A DNA stretch of 64,000 nucleotides, from contig JAWHQI010000148.1 of the NCBI GenBank assembly GCA_033032865.1, positions 2,561,501-2,625,500 of the forward strand. The letters are read 5' to 3'. The notes under the pieces are model-generated. The model was not told the DNA's origin. It was given only the letters and a program-made list of their open reading frames with translations, and did not search any database. Both the position numbers and the translations under genes were made by a program. Each line of letters starts with the position of its first letter. Position 1 is the stretch's first letter. Below, piece after piece: positions 1-10,525 of the stretch. The stretch is from Dactylorhiza incarnata. Taxonomy: Eukaryota; Streptophyta; Magnoliopsida; Asparagales; Orchidaceae.

Positions 1-1653
1 CTGAAAACTAGAGAGGAGAAGGAGAGAAGAGAAAACACCCCAAGTTCCTCAAAAAGCAGGAACATTGCTCTAAAGGCAACAGAAGAAGGAACCCCTGTCA
101 CTGAAGAAGAATTATTCAGTTTCTTGGCCAGAAGGTTTAAGAAATGGGTCAAGAAAGATGGACCAAAAAGGAGGGAGTCAAGACCAAGGTATGACAAAAC
201 ACCTACTAAAGAAATAATTTGCTATTCCTGCAGAAAACCTGGACACATTGCCCCAGAATGTCCAGAGAATGCTGAAACAGAGAAGGATCTGAAAAAGAAA
301 GATCTGAAGAAAAAGGGAAAGAAGAAAGAAAGAGGCTTCATTGCTGAAGCCTGGAGTGAAACAAACTCTGAGGATAGTTCATCCTCTGAAAGTGACAATG
401 AAGGATCCAGACAAGAAGACATCTGCTTGATGGCCCTTGAAAATACAAAAATTGATGATAAATCATGGAGTGAAACAGGATCAGAAGAAGATCTATCCTC
501 TGATGATGAAAAAGAAAAGAACCTCATTCTCATTGAGGAATCTGAGAATGAGGATGAGGTAAGTATGTTTGATGATATTGACTTTCAAAGTGATAGCTTT
601 AAAAATGATTTTATGAAAATGTACCTAGATCACCTAAAAACAAATCAAGAAATTGAGGATCTAAAAGAACAAATCATTGTAGCTAAAAATCAGAAAAACA
701 TAGAAATTAACTCCTCTAAAGATTATGAATCAATAGCTAGCAGAATAAAGAAGGAAACAGAAAGGGCTAATATAGAAAATCAGTTCCTTAAGAATAAAAT
801 ATCCCAGGCAAAAGCTTTTGAAGAGTCAATAAAAATAAGAAGCCAAACTCTTAAGGAAATTACTGAAAAACAAACACTAAGACCCAAACATCTTGGGCTA
901 GGGGCTGATCCTTCAATCAGCCTAACTTCATCCAACAAACCTGCTTGGATGAGCCCTGTAAAATTCACTAAACCTGTAAATTTGTTAAACCAAGAAAAAG
1001 ACCCACAGGATAAGGGAGAAAAAGAAACCAAGGAAGTTGATGAAACATCTTACTATTCAGCTGATGATTCACATACTTCATCTGAAGAAACAATCAATCC
1101 AAGAAGAACAACACATAAAGGAGCAAAAATAGAGAAAGGCAAAATGAAAATTTGTGAAGACACAGATACGTCGACTTCATGTCGACGCATGCATGATAAT
1201 GCGTCGACTTGTTCTCGACGTAACCTCTCAGATGCCTCGACCTCTACTCAACGCTTGAATAAAGACAAGTCGACATCAATTCGACGCAACTTTCCTCATG
1301 CGTCGACACCAGATCAACGCAATCTGAGGAATACGTCGATAACAAATCAACGCAATTATCAACATACGTCGAATAGTTATCGACGCACCAATACATTCTC
1401 TCCAAAAGTCTTTCATCCTAACCCTCATTCAGGAACCAGTCATCCTAATCATAAATTTTGTCCAAATAAACATTTCAATCCCAAACAAAATATTAATCTT
1501 AACCAAAAATCCCATCTATATTCAAATCAACATCTTTATCCTAACCAAAACATTTATCATACTCTAAATTTAAATTCCCTTAATACTAGGATAATCAAGT
1601 GCTATGTATATAACAAAGCTGGCCACACTACCAAGCAATGCTGGTACAATTAA
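1..1653 (+). CDS. gag: Gag of element A (Sirevirus-like), 5'-partial
   Basis: The frame is open from base 1; the true start is upstream of the window. Gag forms the particle and packages element RNA. A zinc knuckle CYSCRKPGHIAPEC (220-261) is complete CX2CX4HX4C. An acidic, Ser/Glu-rich stretch follows (about 350-580), then a Lys/Glu-rich, probably coiled-coil part (about 600-880), seven 11-residue repeats (1168-1398), and an Asn/His/Pro-rich tail. A second knuckle at 1600-1641 has Tyr in place of the second Cys (C-Y-V-Y...GHTTKQC), so it is probably dead; the matching knuckle in element B is intact. The order of parts matches B's gag closely, which supports the identity. The stop comes four residues after the second knuckle, whereas B's gag continues for about 35 residues. 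Confidence 0.85.
   Translation: MKTREEKERRENTPSSSKSRNIALKATEEGTPVTEEELFSFLARRFKKWVKKDGPKRRESRPRYDKTPTKEIICYSCRKPGHIAPECPENAETEKDLKKKDLKKKGKKKERGFIAEAWSETNSEDSSSSESDNEGSRQEDICLMALENTKIDDKSWSETGSEEDLSSDDEKEKNLILIEESENEDEVSMFDDIDFQSDSFKNDFMKMYLDHLKTNQEIEDLKEQIIVAKNQKNIEINSSKDYESIASRIKKETERANIENQFLKNKISQAKAFEESIKIRSQTLKEITEKQTLRPKHLGLGADPSISLTSSNKPAWMSPVKFTKPVNLLNQEKDPQDKGEKETKEVDETSYYSADDSHTSSEETINPRRTTHKGAKIEKGKMKICEDTDTSTSCRRMHDNASTCSRRNLSDASTSTQRLNKDKSTSIRRNFPHASTPDQRNLRNTSITNQRNYQHTSNSYRRTNTFSPKVFHPNPHSGTSHPNHKFCPNKHFNPKQNINLNQKSHLYSNQHLYPNQNIYHTLNLNSLNTRIIKCYVYNKAGHTTKQCWYN
1168..1398 (+). repeat. Seven in-frame 33-nt repeats in A gag with CGTCGA...TCGACG inverted pairs
   Basis: Seven units of exactly 33 nt (starts 1168, 1201, 1234, 1267, 1300, 1333, 1366) encode an 11-residue repeat close to T/A-S-T-S-x-x-R-R-N-x-x. 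In most units CGTCGA and TCGACG (or one-base variants) flank about 7-8 bases, so each could fold as a small hairpin. Unit 7 (1366-1388) differs at one of 23 positions from LTR sequence at 4211-4233. B's gag carries the same number of units. Confidence 0.93.
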
Positions 1654-1748
1654 TCAAACTCTCTATAAAATCTAGTTCAAAACTATCTTAGAAAACATTA
1701 GGCCAAGAAAGAAATAAAGAGAAATAAAGATTTTTTTGGTCACTTCTA

Positions 1749-1847
1749 ATCGACGCACCGTCGAAAACCAAAATCGATTAAAATCGACGCATACGTCGAT
1801 GGAAAACCCTAAACCCGACGTCGAATTCAACTCGACGTAACGTCGAC
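1749..1847 (+). repeat. Palindrome cluster between gag and ORF3 of element A
   Basis: Several TCGACG/CGTCGA half-sites in alternating orientation sit within 100 bases, the same motif as in the LTR and gag repeats. The stretch from 1654 to 2041 has no gene. From about 1710 it resembles B's spacer after RNase H in content (CGTCGA/TCGACG sites, then a CT-rich run before the ORF3 start), which marks the point where pol was lost. Confidence 0.8.
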
Positions 1848-2041
1848 TTTATGATAAAGGGCGGCAACTTTAGAATATTTTTTTGGTCACATCCACTGGA
1901 ATACCGAAAAAGCCTCGAATTGAGCCCTGTCTCGACGCTTCACCTGACTTAAAAAGACTCTTCAGAAACTTCCTCTTCTCTGCATCTCTTATCCTCCGTG
2001 CTCCGTTGTCTACCCAATCTTTCTTACTTCTCTAATCTTCA

Positions 2042-3702
2042 ATGGCTCCCAAAATCAACTCGGGTTTCGACATCGACCTCGAATCCTTCCAAGCAGCAGC
2101 AGAGAACTATAAAAGCATCATTTCTCTCTTCACTGAAGCAGGACTGAACAAGCTCATCTCCACTAGATGCAAGCTCCTGGAAATTGAGCTCACTGAGCTC
2201 ATAACTCATGTCCAGGTTTCCGAACAAGGAGAAATCCAAGGAACCCTCTATGAGACTCCAGTCTCCATTTCTGCAGACCACATTAGGGCCACCTTTGACC
2301 TCCCATCAGGTATATCCTAATGTCACCCTCATTTCAATAAAATAGGAAAAGAAAATAAGCTTTTTATAAATGACTCAACCAGTATAAAATTATTCTCCTA
2401 TTAGGTGATGAATCCATTGAGCTCACACCTGATGAAGTCAAGCAATTACTCATCACCATGAAATTCTCAAAAGAAAGACCAATCCATCTGAAAAAGATAG
2501 ACTTCTCTGATGAATATAGGCTGTTGGCTGATATAGTAGGGAAAGTTCTACTGTGCAAGATCTCAGCCCATGATGCAGTGCCCAAACAGCAGCTGAACAT
2601 CATGGGGGCTCTTGTGCTGAAGAAGAAGGTGGATTGGGCCAGCTGTCTTCTCAAAATGATAGCCTCCAAATATTCCCACAAGGAAAATGCTTATATGAGA
2701 ATCATGAGTCAGGTTCTCTTCCATTCCTTCCCTGACCTCTGCAGGTCAAAAGGAATTCCCATCCCTCCAGGAAAAAGGATGTCCATAGCCCTATTTTCTA
2801 AATGGGCCAGGCAAATCCCTAAGCCTGGTTCCATTCCTGAAAGGACTCCTTCACCTCCTCAAACAAATCTCTCCTCTCTCCCATCATCATCCACACAAAT
2901 ACCACCTCAATCCCTTGCTCAGCATTCTTCTATTCCTCCACCTCCTCCAGATGATAGATTCACCTCTCCACACTCATTATCTACTCCTCCTCCATCTCCT
3001 TCACACCAAGAATCATCTACATCCACTGAGGCTCTCATCACTCAGTGCATAAAATCAGCAGCTGAAAAATTCCAAGCAATGCTAGATGAGCACTGTTCCC
3101 AACTTCATTCCTCCATCCTTCACATGCACACCCAAATAGATGGGGTCAGTGCCTCTGTGCAAGTTCTAAAGTCATCTCTCTCTTCCTCTAGAGTGACTAA
3201 GTCTTTCTTAACCTCCCTAGCCAAGAAGGTCAAGAAGGGGGAGAATCTAGATGAAGAGCAACCTTCCAATCCTAAATCTCTCTCTCACAAGTCCTCTCCT
3301 CAAAATTCTGACAAGATCCTTGGGAATGAGACAGTACCTGAGCCTCTTAATTATGAACAAACAATAGAGGTACTCAGCATAGCAAGAGAGGTTGCAGAAC
3401 AAGTGACAATACTACAAGGGGAGGATAACAGAGTAGAAAATGAGGCTGTAAGGATAGATGGTGAACTTCAGGGGGAGCTGGAAGCTATACTAACTGATGA
3501 ACTAATCAAGGAACTGGGAGCTGAGTTTGTGAATACAGCTGCAAATGAAAAAGAGCAGCAAAAAGTTGTGTTAACTGAAGCTGGGACTCAGGGGGAGCCA
3601 ACTGCTGTAACTCAGGGGGAGCTGATAATACTAACTGCTGATGAGCAACCCACCAAGGTCTTCAAAAGAAAAAGAAAGACTCCTCCTACACCACCTGAGT
3701 AG
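2042..3702 (+). CDS. ORF3 of element A, two exons, 521 residues
   Basis: Exon 1 is 2042-2309 and exon 2 is 2405-3702. The frame closes at an in-frame stop seven codons after exon 1 unless the 95-nt intron is removed; with it removed the frame is open to 3702. Residues 1 to about 250 form a globular region with conserved-looking Trp/Leu positions that resembles the domain annotated as 'putative plant transposon protein' in plant genomes; I rate that match as tentative. The rest is Pro/Ser-rich with a possible short coiled coil and ends in TPPTPPE. Four runs of GGGGGAG lie inside the coding region (from 3237, 3471, 3591, 3615), three of them reading Gln-Gly-Glu. In Sireviruses an extra frame after pol is sometimes called env-like; I see no signal peptide or membrane segment here. 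Function unknown. Confidence 0.72.
2310..2404 (+). other. Predicted 95-nt intron in ORF3 of element A
   Basis: Donor G|GTATAT at 2309/2310, acceptor CTATTAG|G at 2404/2405, AT-rich throughout, with CTAAT and CTCAA-type branch candidates. It is phase 1, splitting a Gly codon. Removing it joins two open frames exactly; leaving it in gives an early stop at 2318-2320. No transcript data, so this is a prediction. Confidence 0.78.
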
Positions 3703-3908
3703 TATTTGAGAACAATGCTGATATATATTTTATTGAAAAAGAACTGGTATAAATATGAAATTTGTCTATATGATTCTGGAATATCTGCTTATATGATCTC
3801 CCTCTCTAAATTTCACTTTTGATTAAGTGACATACTTCCTATCTTTTCAAATTATATGCTGAGTTGATTTTATGCTAAGACAATTTCTCCTTAAAAAGGG
3901 TTAAGACA

Positions 3909-3921
3909 AATAGGGGGAGAT
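3909..3921 (+). other. Polypurine tract of element A
   Basis: A purine run containing AGGGGGAGA lies directly before the 3' LTR start TGTTGGG. It primes plus-strand synthesis in LTR elements. It is intact here, whereas the matching site in element B is degraded. Confidence 0.88.
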
Positions 3922-4005
3922 TGTTGGGAAAATGATTTCTCTTAACCCCCAGAAATGAGTTAAAGAAAGAGTTTTATGAATGAATAACAAAGACAAAGTA
4001 AATAT

Positions 4006-4240
4006 GCGTCGAATGGTATTCGACGCTACGTCGAAATAGAGTCGACGTCTTCTTCAGGATATGTCGAAGTAACTTTAGGAAGATTTCGACGTAGGTCCTG
4101 TCGACGCTACTCTGATTTCTAGTCGACGCATACAAAGAAGTCGACGCACCTTTGTCGACGCACATTCCTTATATCCCTCTCGACGTTGGGCTAAGATAAA
4201 TTCGACGCTTACGTCGAATAGTAATCGACGCACGTCGATT
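4006..4240 (+). repeat. CGTCGA/TCGACG palindrome array in A LTR
   Basis: About a dozen CGTCGA or TCGACG half-sites in alternating orientation, many paired across 4-9 bases so that they could form hairpins. The array lies in the upstream (U3) part of the LTR and ends about 55 bases before the TATA-like sequence. Confidence 0.9.
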
Positions 4241-4296
4241 TGTTTGACAGATTTGAATCTGCGCCAGATCTCTTTCCTTCTTTTCTGAAGATCTGA

Positions 4297-4305
4297 TTTA
4301 TATAG
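4297..4305 (+). promoter_or_regulatory. TATA-like box in A LTR
   Basis: TTTATATAG downstream of the palindrome array. A second candidate, CTATAAAATA, lies near 4515. B's TATA is closer to its array, so this one is less certain. Confidence 0.45.
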
Positions 4306-4885
4306 AATGATGTTAATATTTTATAGCCGTTCTGAATCATTCTTTCCTTCTATTTGATTCTTGGCTAAATTGATGAAATCTGTTTTGGATATTATTTGAA
4401 ATCTAAATTAATATTTTCCATTTATGATTAAATCTGCTATGGAAATATTTCTCTCTACCTAAATCTCTGGCTGCTAATTGATTCCTCTCCTATAGTACTA
4501 TCTTATTACACAGAGCTATAAAATAAAGAGCAAGTCGGCAGGAAAAAGGAGAAGAGTGATCCACCACACATTTTATGATATAGAGGAAAAGCTCCCAAAA
4601 GAAAAGAGAGATATTGAGAAAAAGCTCTGCAGCAACTTTCATCCATTTCTACTTCTGCTTCTGCTCACTGATCACTGCTGCAAAATCTGATTGCTCTCAC
4701 TAAAAGAGAGAAAGGCTACAAATCTTCTTCTCTCTATAGAAGAAAGATTCAATTCTTAACTTGTGCTTCAAATCTTCTTGCTAGGAAGAAGATTCATTAT
4801 TGGCTTTATTCCATTCTTTCCTTTTCATTCTTATTCACTATTGTAAAAGAGTTTTTAGAATCTCTCTTCAAAAAATTCAGTGTAT

Positions 4886-4952
4886 TGGTTCTAAGAGTCT
4901 CCTTATCAAAAGACTCAGGGTGGTTCTAAGAGTCTCCTTATCAAAAGACTCA
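4886..4952 (+). repeat. Tandem 33-base repeat near the end of A LTR
   Basis: Two copies of a unit containing AGAGTC-TCCTTATCAAAA-GACTC, whose ends GAGTC/GACTC can pair. B's LTRs carry three or four related units with AGATCT stems at the same place (44930-45045 and 56920-57013). Confidence 0.85.
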
Positions 4953-5224
4953 GTGCAAGTTAGTGAATTCCTACCAAGGGGGTAGAAGAGTGGACTACCC
5001 AAAGTTTGGGGAACCACTATATTTTCTTGTGTTGTGCTGTGGATTTTCTTTCTTACATTTGCTTTATTGTTTTAATTCTTGTTGGTGTGTGTGGGAAGCT
5101 CTAATCTGTGATCATACATATATATATATATTAACTTTGCACAAAATATTTCAAATCTCTATTCACCCCCCCTCTAGAGAAATCTAGTGAGGTTAACTGT
5201 GCACTTTCATTGCGGTAACATGAT

Positions 5225-5372
5225 AGTCACGCTCGTGACCATGGTGGGTCACGCCCGTGACTTTCATGAACGGCGGAATGACACCTGTGATCAGATACAT
5301 CGAGAAAGATAAAAATGGAGAGTGCATGTCACGCCTAGGTCACGGCCGTGACCTAGGCCGTGCAACACAAAA
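5225..5372 (-). repeat. GTCACG-N-CGTGAC palindromes in D 3' region
   Basis: Several copies of GTCACGCCCGTGAC and variants such as TCACGGCCGTGA, the palindrome that fills the LTRs of C and D. Here it lies between D's integrase and the hidden 3' LTR, so either the array extends outside the LTR or a piece of the 3' LTR is preserved here. From 5373 to 5809 there is only A/T-rich untranslated sequence, plus an Athila-type conserved stretch at about 5745-5775 (minus-strand TTGGGAGGCAACCCATG). Confidence 0.75.
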
Positions 5373-5809
5373 TGTCAAAATTGTTTTTTCAGTTTTGTTG
5401 TTTTATAATTTTTTTTATCTTTTTGTTTTTGAAAAGAAAACAAAAATAAAACAAAAACAAGACAGTAAAATAAAAAGAAAAATACTAATAATAAAAATAA
5501 AATACCGACTTGGAGAACGAAGTTTCATGCGTACAGGCGAGTGACCGTTATCTCGCAAATCTCCTCCAAACATGCAGAACTTTCAATAAAAATAATAAAA
5601 ACAATTACATATTTTTTTGTTTTTGATTTTTTTGTATTTTTTTTGTTTTGTTTTAAAAGATTTTTTTTTTGAAAAATAAAAATATTTAAATCAAAACTTC
5701 TTTTTTTAGATTTTTTTTTAAACGAAAAAAAAAACATAAAAAAACATGGGTTGCCTCCCAAGAGTGCTTTGGTTACGGTCGTTGACCTCGACCATAGTGG
5801 CACGCCAGT

Positions 5810-7108
5810 TTATGGGTTTGGAAGGAGAATCTCCTCCCGGTGCTCATAAAGATTATCGTCGGAGGAAAATAATTTCAATCAGTGCCCATTCACATTAAAT
5901 TCACCTTTTTTGGGATGCATTATTGTAACAGTCCCGTAGGGCCAAACCTCTTTGACGATAAAGGGGTCGGACCAACGGGACTTAAGTTTTCCCAGAAAAA
6001 GACATAAACGCGAGTTAGAGAGGAAAACTTGGTCTCCTGGTCGAAAAACATTAGGATGCCTAAGTTTCTTATCATGATAAAATTTAGTGAGCTCCTTTAT
6101 AATTTATTACTTTCGTAGGCAAAGAAGCGCCACTCATCGAGCTCGTTAAGTTGGAATTTGCGGAGCTCGGAAGAAATATTGTTATCTAGATTAAGAAATT
6201 TAAGCGCCCAAAAGGCACGGTGCTCAAACTCGACCGGTAAATGACATGCTTTCCCATAGACCAATAGATACGGCGTACAACCGATGGCGGTCGTATACGC
6301 GGTTCGATAGGCCTATAAAGCATCATCGAGTTTAATCGTCCAATCCTTCCTATTGGTGGAAACCATTTTTTCTAAAATTCGTTTTAATTCACGGTTCACC
6401 ACTTCTACTTGGCCACTTGTTTGAGGGTGATAGGGGGTGGCCATCCTATGTGTAACACCATATTTAGATAAAAATTTAGTGAATTGGGCATTACAAAAAT
6501 GAGTTCCCCTATCGCTAATTATCGCCTGCGGTGCTCCAAATCGTGAAAAGAGTTTTTTGAGAAATTTGTTCATGACTCAGGCATCATTGGTGGGAAGGGC
6601 CTGCGCTTCCGCCCACCTAGACACGTAATCGGCCGCTACCAAAATATATCGATTTCCAAAAGAATCTGGTAGCGGGCCGACAAATTCGACCCCCATAAAT
6701 CAAAAACCTCAATTTCTAAATTAGATTTTAAAGACATTTCATAAAGGCGAGAGATATTACTTGAGCGTTGGCATTGCTCACAATGACTGACATGTGCATG
6801 AGCGTCTTTGAATATGCTCGGCCAATAGAAGCCAGCTTCAAGTACCTTCCGCGCCGTCCGATTTGCTTTATAATGTCCACCGGCGGGTCCCTCATTGCAA
6901 TGCTTTAGAATTTGAGCTCCCTCCTCGTGAGATACACACCTTCGCACCACTTGGTCAGCACAAACTCAAAAAAGGAACGGATCCTCCCAAAAATAATGTT
7001 TCAAATCTGAAAAGAATTTCTTCTTTTCCTGATAAGAAAAATCTTTTGGGAGAAATCTCGCAACAAGGTAGGTTGCGAAACCGGCGAACCAAGGGGTCGG
7101 GAGATCTA
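5810..7108 (-). pseudogene. int: Integrase of element D (Athila-like), broken
   Basis: On the minus strand: a linker just after RNase H (about 7100-6950), an HHCC zinc-binding part (about 6950-6750, with HCNEGPAGGHY and HCEQCQ), then the catalytic core. The core shows the second Asp ([12 protein letters not shown]) and the Glu ([17 protein letters not shown]) near 6540-6380. The first-Asp region is damaged by a frameshift near 6690. A C-terminal part runs to a stop at 5810-5812. Two or more frame changes and some stops make it non-functional. The FDLWG and KACHLP motifs point to the Athila group. Integrase inserts the DNA copy into the genome. The upstream end is cut by insertion C. Confidence 0.88.
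7104..7108. other. Target-site duplication of element C (left copy)
   Basis: ATCTA directly before TGATGAGTAG; the same ATCTA follows the 3' LTR at 15274-15278. A perfect 5-bp copy shows integrase-mediated insertion. Confidence 0.95.
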
Positions 7109-7266
7109 TGATGAGTAGTAAAATATATGTATTTTTTGTATAATTATTAGTTTAGTTTTAATTAATATTGTGAATTTTCTATGTAAATTAATAAATAAAT
7201 TGCTTCTTTTCATTATTTCCTTACTAACTTAGTTTTTTTTTTCCAGATTTTGGCACTTTTTTTTAG

Positions 7267-7762
7267 GTCACGCCCGTGACCAAGGGCGTGTAAATTTAAA
7301 GGCCCAAAACCGCTGAGACAAGACCCAAAACCGCTGAGACCAGCCCGAACCGCTGAGACGACCAGCCAGAACCGCTGAGACCAGCCCGAACCGCTGAGAC
7401 GACCAGCCAGAACCACTGAGACCCAGCCTAGAACTGCTGAGACCATCCCAGTGTCTCGACGGATAGCTGCGCCGTCCCAGCGTCTCGACGAATTTTCACC
7501 AAGTCACGCCCGTGACTCTACAAGTCACGCCCGTGATCCAGCAGAGTCACGCCCGTGAGCCGTCAGCGCATCACGACCCAAGTCGCGCCCATGCTGCCGA
7601 CGTTTGCTGCCCATGGTCATGCCCGTGACATTGCAGGTCACGCCCGTGTGCAACCATGTTTGACGGCAGGACCTTCCAGAAGACGGCAGATGCGACCCCT
7701 AAAGCACCCACAAATGTCACGCCCTAAGTCACGACCGTGACATCCAAGTCACGCCCGTGACC
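7267..7762 (+). repeat. GTCACGCCCGTGAC palindromes and CTGAGAC repeats in C 5' LTR
   Basis: GGTCACGCCCGTGACC and decayed versions recur at 7267-7282 and about eight times between 7503 and 7762. Between them, GAACCGCTGAGACCAGCC-type units of about 20 bases repeat six or seven times (7307-7445). The last palindrome ends about 28 bases before the TATA box. Confidence 0.9.
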
Positions 7763-7789
7763 TAGGGCGTGTAAAAATATAATTTTGCC

Positions 7790-7798
7790 TATAAATAG
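7790..7798 (+). promoter_or_regulatory. TATA box of C 5' LTR
   Basis: TATAAATAG in a GC-richer context (GCC before, AGGGGCTCGG after), a good plant TATA match. It is missing from C's 3' LTR, where this part is deleted. Confidence 0.8.
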
Positions 7799-9386
7799 AG
7801 GGGCTCGGCTGAAGCATTTCCCATCCAAATTTTGAGTTCTTGTTAGTGTATTTAAGTTCTTTTGAGTGATTGTGAGCTTTTCTTTATGCAATTAAGTTTA
7901 TGTTTGTTTGTAATTTTCGCCTTTTAGAAATAAAATGTTGTTTTCTCATTTGGATCATCTTCCTTTTTTGTTTATGTTGGAGTGTGCGTGTGTATGATAA
8001 TAGTTTTATTGCTTTCATAATTTTTTTTATTGCTTTCATAATTTAGGTTTATTGCTTTCATAAAAACAGTTTATCGCTTTTTTTAAATGCTTTATTTATC
8101 GCTTTCATTTAAACGCTTTCTCTCGATTCAGTCATTTTACTACAAGTAGAGTGCGTGCGTATATGAGATAATGTTTTTCTTTTTTGTAACTTAGCTTTAT
8201 TTCAGTCCTTATATAACTGCTTATATCACCCCCGTCCCGGATGAGAGGCTAAATTTCTTTAGCGCTTGATTAAGACAGTTGGGACGGATATTATTACTGT
8301 TTTTATATAAGTCTTTTTATTTCCCTTTTTATCCGCTTATATTCGCTTAAGTTATTAAACATGTATTTTCTTAATTATGCCATCTCCATTCCGATTAGTG
8401 GCTAATTTCCTTTAGCGTACGATGTCGAAGAGCATTGGGACACAAAAATAGTTTTTCTAAAAATAAAACATCTCTTTCTAAAATAATTAACGTTTAAGGT
8501 TTACCCGAGAATAATGTTGAGTTGAGCCACATAATCGATGTGTGGTTTTCATTTCCTTCTCCGTACACTAGTTAGCCGAGAGGCTCGTGCGTAGGGACTG
8601 ATCGCTCACGGGTAAAGAGAAGTGCGCTCTACCCTCGAGAGAGGATGAGGTAAGTCTCCCGAATTGGAAGTAAAAACCCAATAGCGGGGTTCACAACATA
8701 AAGCGAGTATTAAGAACATTCGATGGTCGAATATTCATAATCTCAGGTGGGCGTACCCTCGAGAGAGGAGCGTTCATTATTATGGAACTCCACGGCCAAG
8801 CCATTTTAATGTTTTAAAAAGTCATCTCTTTTACTTCTAAAAAAGACTATTTTTGTCTCAAGGTAATTCGACATCGGGTGCTAATTATTATCATCGTTTA
8901 GAACTCTAGTTATACGCTTATTATAATTTTCTTTTAAAAACCCACACTAAAAACTTATTCCGATAAAATAATAGTTCATTCATCAAAGTAGTTTAATCAA
9001 CTCGATCCGCGGAAATATACGACCTCGATATTTTCTAAAACAAAATATCCTGTATTACTCACGATAAGGTATACTTGCCTTTATTATATGGTTAATTTGG
9101 ATTAAAATTTAAACAAACACTTTTCAAATCCGAAACTTGCAAGACTCTCTTTTGCTATTTTAAAAATCAATAGAATTCGACGTTGTAGTCGGGGTGTAAT
9201 CGTCAATATTCCGAAAGAAGAAAAAGATCGTTACTTCTATCCTTCGATAGGATAACGGTTATTTTCTCAAAGTAGGAGTACTTGCGAGACTCTTTGGAAA
9301 AACCTGCCTAACTCTAATCTCGTCATATAAAGGTTGCGCAAACCAAATTAATTAAAAAGAAGAAATAATCCAAATTCAAGCCATCA

Positions 9387-9534
9387 AGTTATTTGATACA
9401 AGGAATTACTATTACTTTTATCATATATATTAAAAATATATATATATAAAATATATCTACAAAAAAAATATTTATATAAGAAAAATTATTACAAAAAGCA
9501 AAAAATATATATATATCATTTTTATTATTAGTAT
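9387..9534 (+). other. Leader of element C, no recognisable primer site
   Basis: Directly after the 5' LTR one expects a tRNA primer site. D has a clear tRNA-Asp type site (TGGCGTCGTTGCCGGGGA), but here the LTR is followed by AGTTATTTGATACAAGG and then AT-rich simple sequence. I do not recognise a tRNA 3' end in it. Confidence 0.6.
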
Positions 9535-10478
9535 ATGACCCGAGGAAACTCCTCGGACGATTCGAATATCCCTTTTGACCCCGAAATCGAGCGCACTCTT
9601 CACGAGCGCCTCCGACTTTGTGATCAAAACTTACTTGTATTTCCCGAAGAGTCTGTCGGAGATACTTACACTGAACCTATGGCCGATCAAATTCTAGATG
9701 TGGCCCCGCCACGGACCATGGCATATTATGCCAGGCCAAATCTGGAAGATACAGGATCGAGTATAACGCGCCCAACAGTGGCTAATAATAATTTTGAAAT
9801 AAAATCTAGCATCATTTAAATGGTACAACAGTCAGTCCAATTTGACAGTTTTGCCAGATGAGGATCCGAATTTACATCTTTCTAACTTTTTAGAAATATG
9901 CGATACATTTAAAATTAATGGCGTTACTGACGACGCCATTCGTTTACGCTTATTTCCATTTTCGCTGCGGACGAAGGCAAAAGCGTGGTTAACTTCTCTT
10001 CTCAGAGGATCCATAACCACGTGGGCCCAATTGATGGAACACTTTTTAACTAAATATTTCCCCCCGTCAAAAACCGCTAAGTTACGTACGGATATCGCCT
10101 CTTTCATTCAATACGATTCTAAGTCTCTCTATGAGACTTGGGAGCGTTTTAAAGAGTTCCTGCATAGATGTCCTCATCATGCGCTGCCGTCCTGGCTACA
10201 GGTCCAGACGTTTTATAAAGGATTAAATTTTCCCACACGACAGATGATCGATGCAGGCGCCGGGGGAACGTTAAACAACAAAACCCCGGCGGCCGCTCAA
10301 GCTCTGTTCGAGGAAATGGCCATGAACGCCTATCAATGGAATGCTCCTAGATCTCGCCCTGCCAAACCGGCGGGGATTTATGAAGTGGATGCCACTGCTC
10401 ACCTAGCCTCACAAGTGGAGCGGCTAAGTAAGCAAGTGGCGGAGATGACTGCTTCCTCCTCCACTCCTGCTTGGGCTC

Positions 10479-10525
<47 letters not shown>

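Larger units (their letters stand above)
1..5203 (+). mobile_element. Element A: pol-less Sirevirus-like Ty1/copia element, 5' end outside window
   Basis: From left to right this shows most of gag, a short palindrome-rich spacer, a spliced third reading frame (ORF3), a polypurine tract and a complete 3' LTR. Protease, integrase, reverse transcriptase and RNase H, which element B of the same group has between the equivalent of gag and ORF3, are entirely missing: the gag stop at 1651-1653 is followed within 100 bases by the spacer that in B lies after RNase H. Both remaining reading frames are open, so this looks like a non-autonomous derivative rather than a rotting full copy. It lies in the 3' untranslated part of element D. 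The 5' LTR and left target-site copy are off the window, so its age cannot be judged. Confidence 0.82.
3922..5203 (+). repeat. 3' LTR of element A
   Basis: Begins TGTTGGG after the purine tract and ends ...AACTGTGCA. The same start, the C-run followed by TCTAG near the end, and the same final bases occur in B's LTRs. It holds a palindrome array (4006-4240), a TATA-like box (4297-4305) and two copies of a 33-base repeat near the end. The end at 5203 is taken from B's 5' LTR, where the same TGTGCA is followed at once by the primer site. Confidence 0.87.
7109..9386 (+). repeat. 5' LTR of element C
   Basis: About 2.28 kb, ends TGATG...CATCA as an inverted repeat. It contains a CTGAGAC repeat block (about 7307-7445), the GTCACGCCCGTGAC array, a TATA box, a run of TTATTGCTTTCATAA units (about 8007-8065) and a long downstream part without genes. 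The 3' LTR is about 290 bases shorter because it lacks roughly 7705-8011. Confidence 0.93.

Noticed and set aside
2042..3702. Env identity for A's ORF3
   Set aside because: Position fits, but there is no signal peptide, membrane span or glycoprotein-like Cys pattern; left as unknown.
7213..7446. Minus-strand 77-codon frame of S-G-F-G repeats
   Set aside because: Produced by the CTGAGAC tandem repeat in C's LTR.
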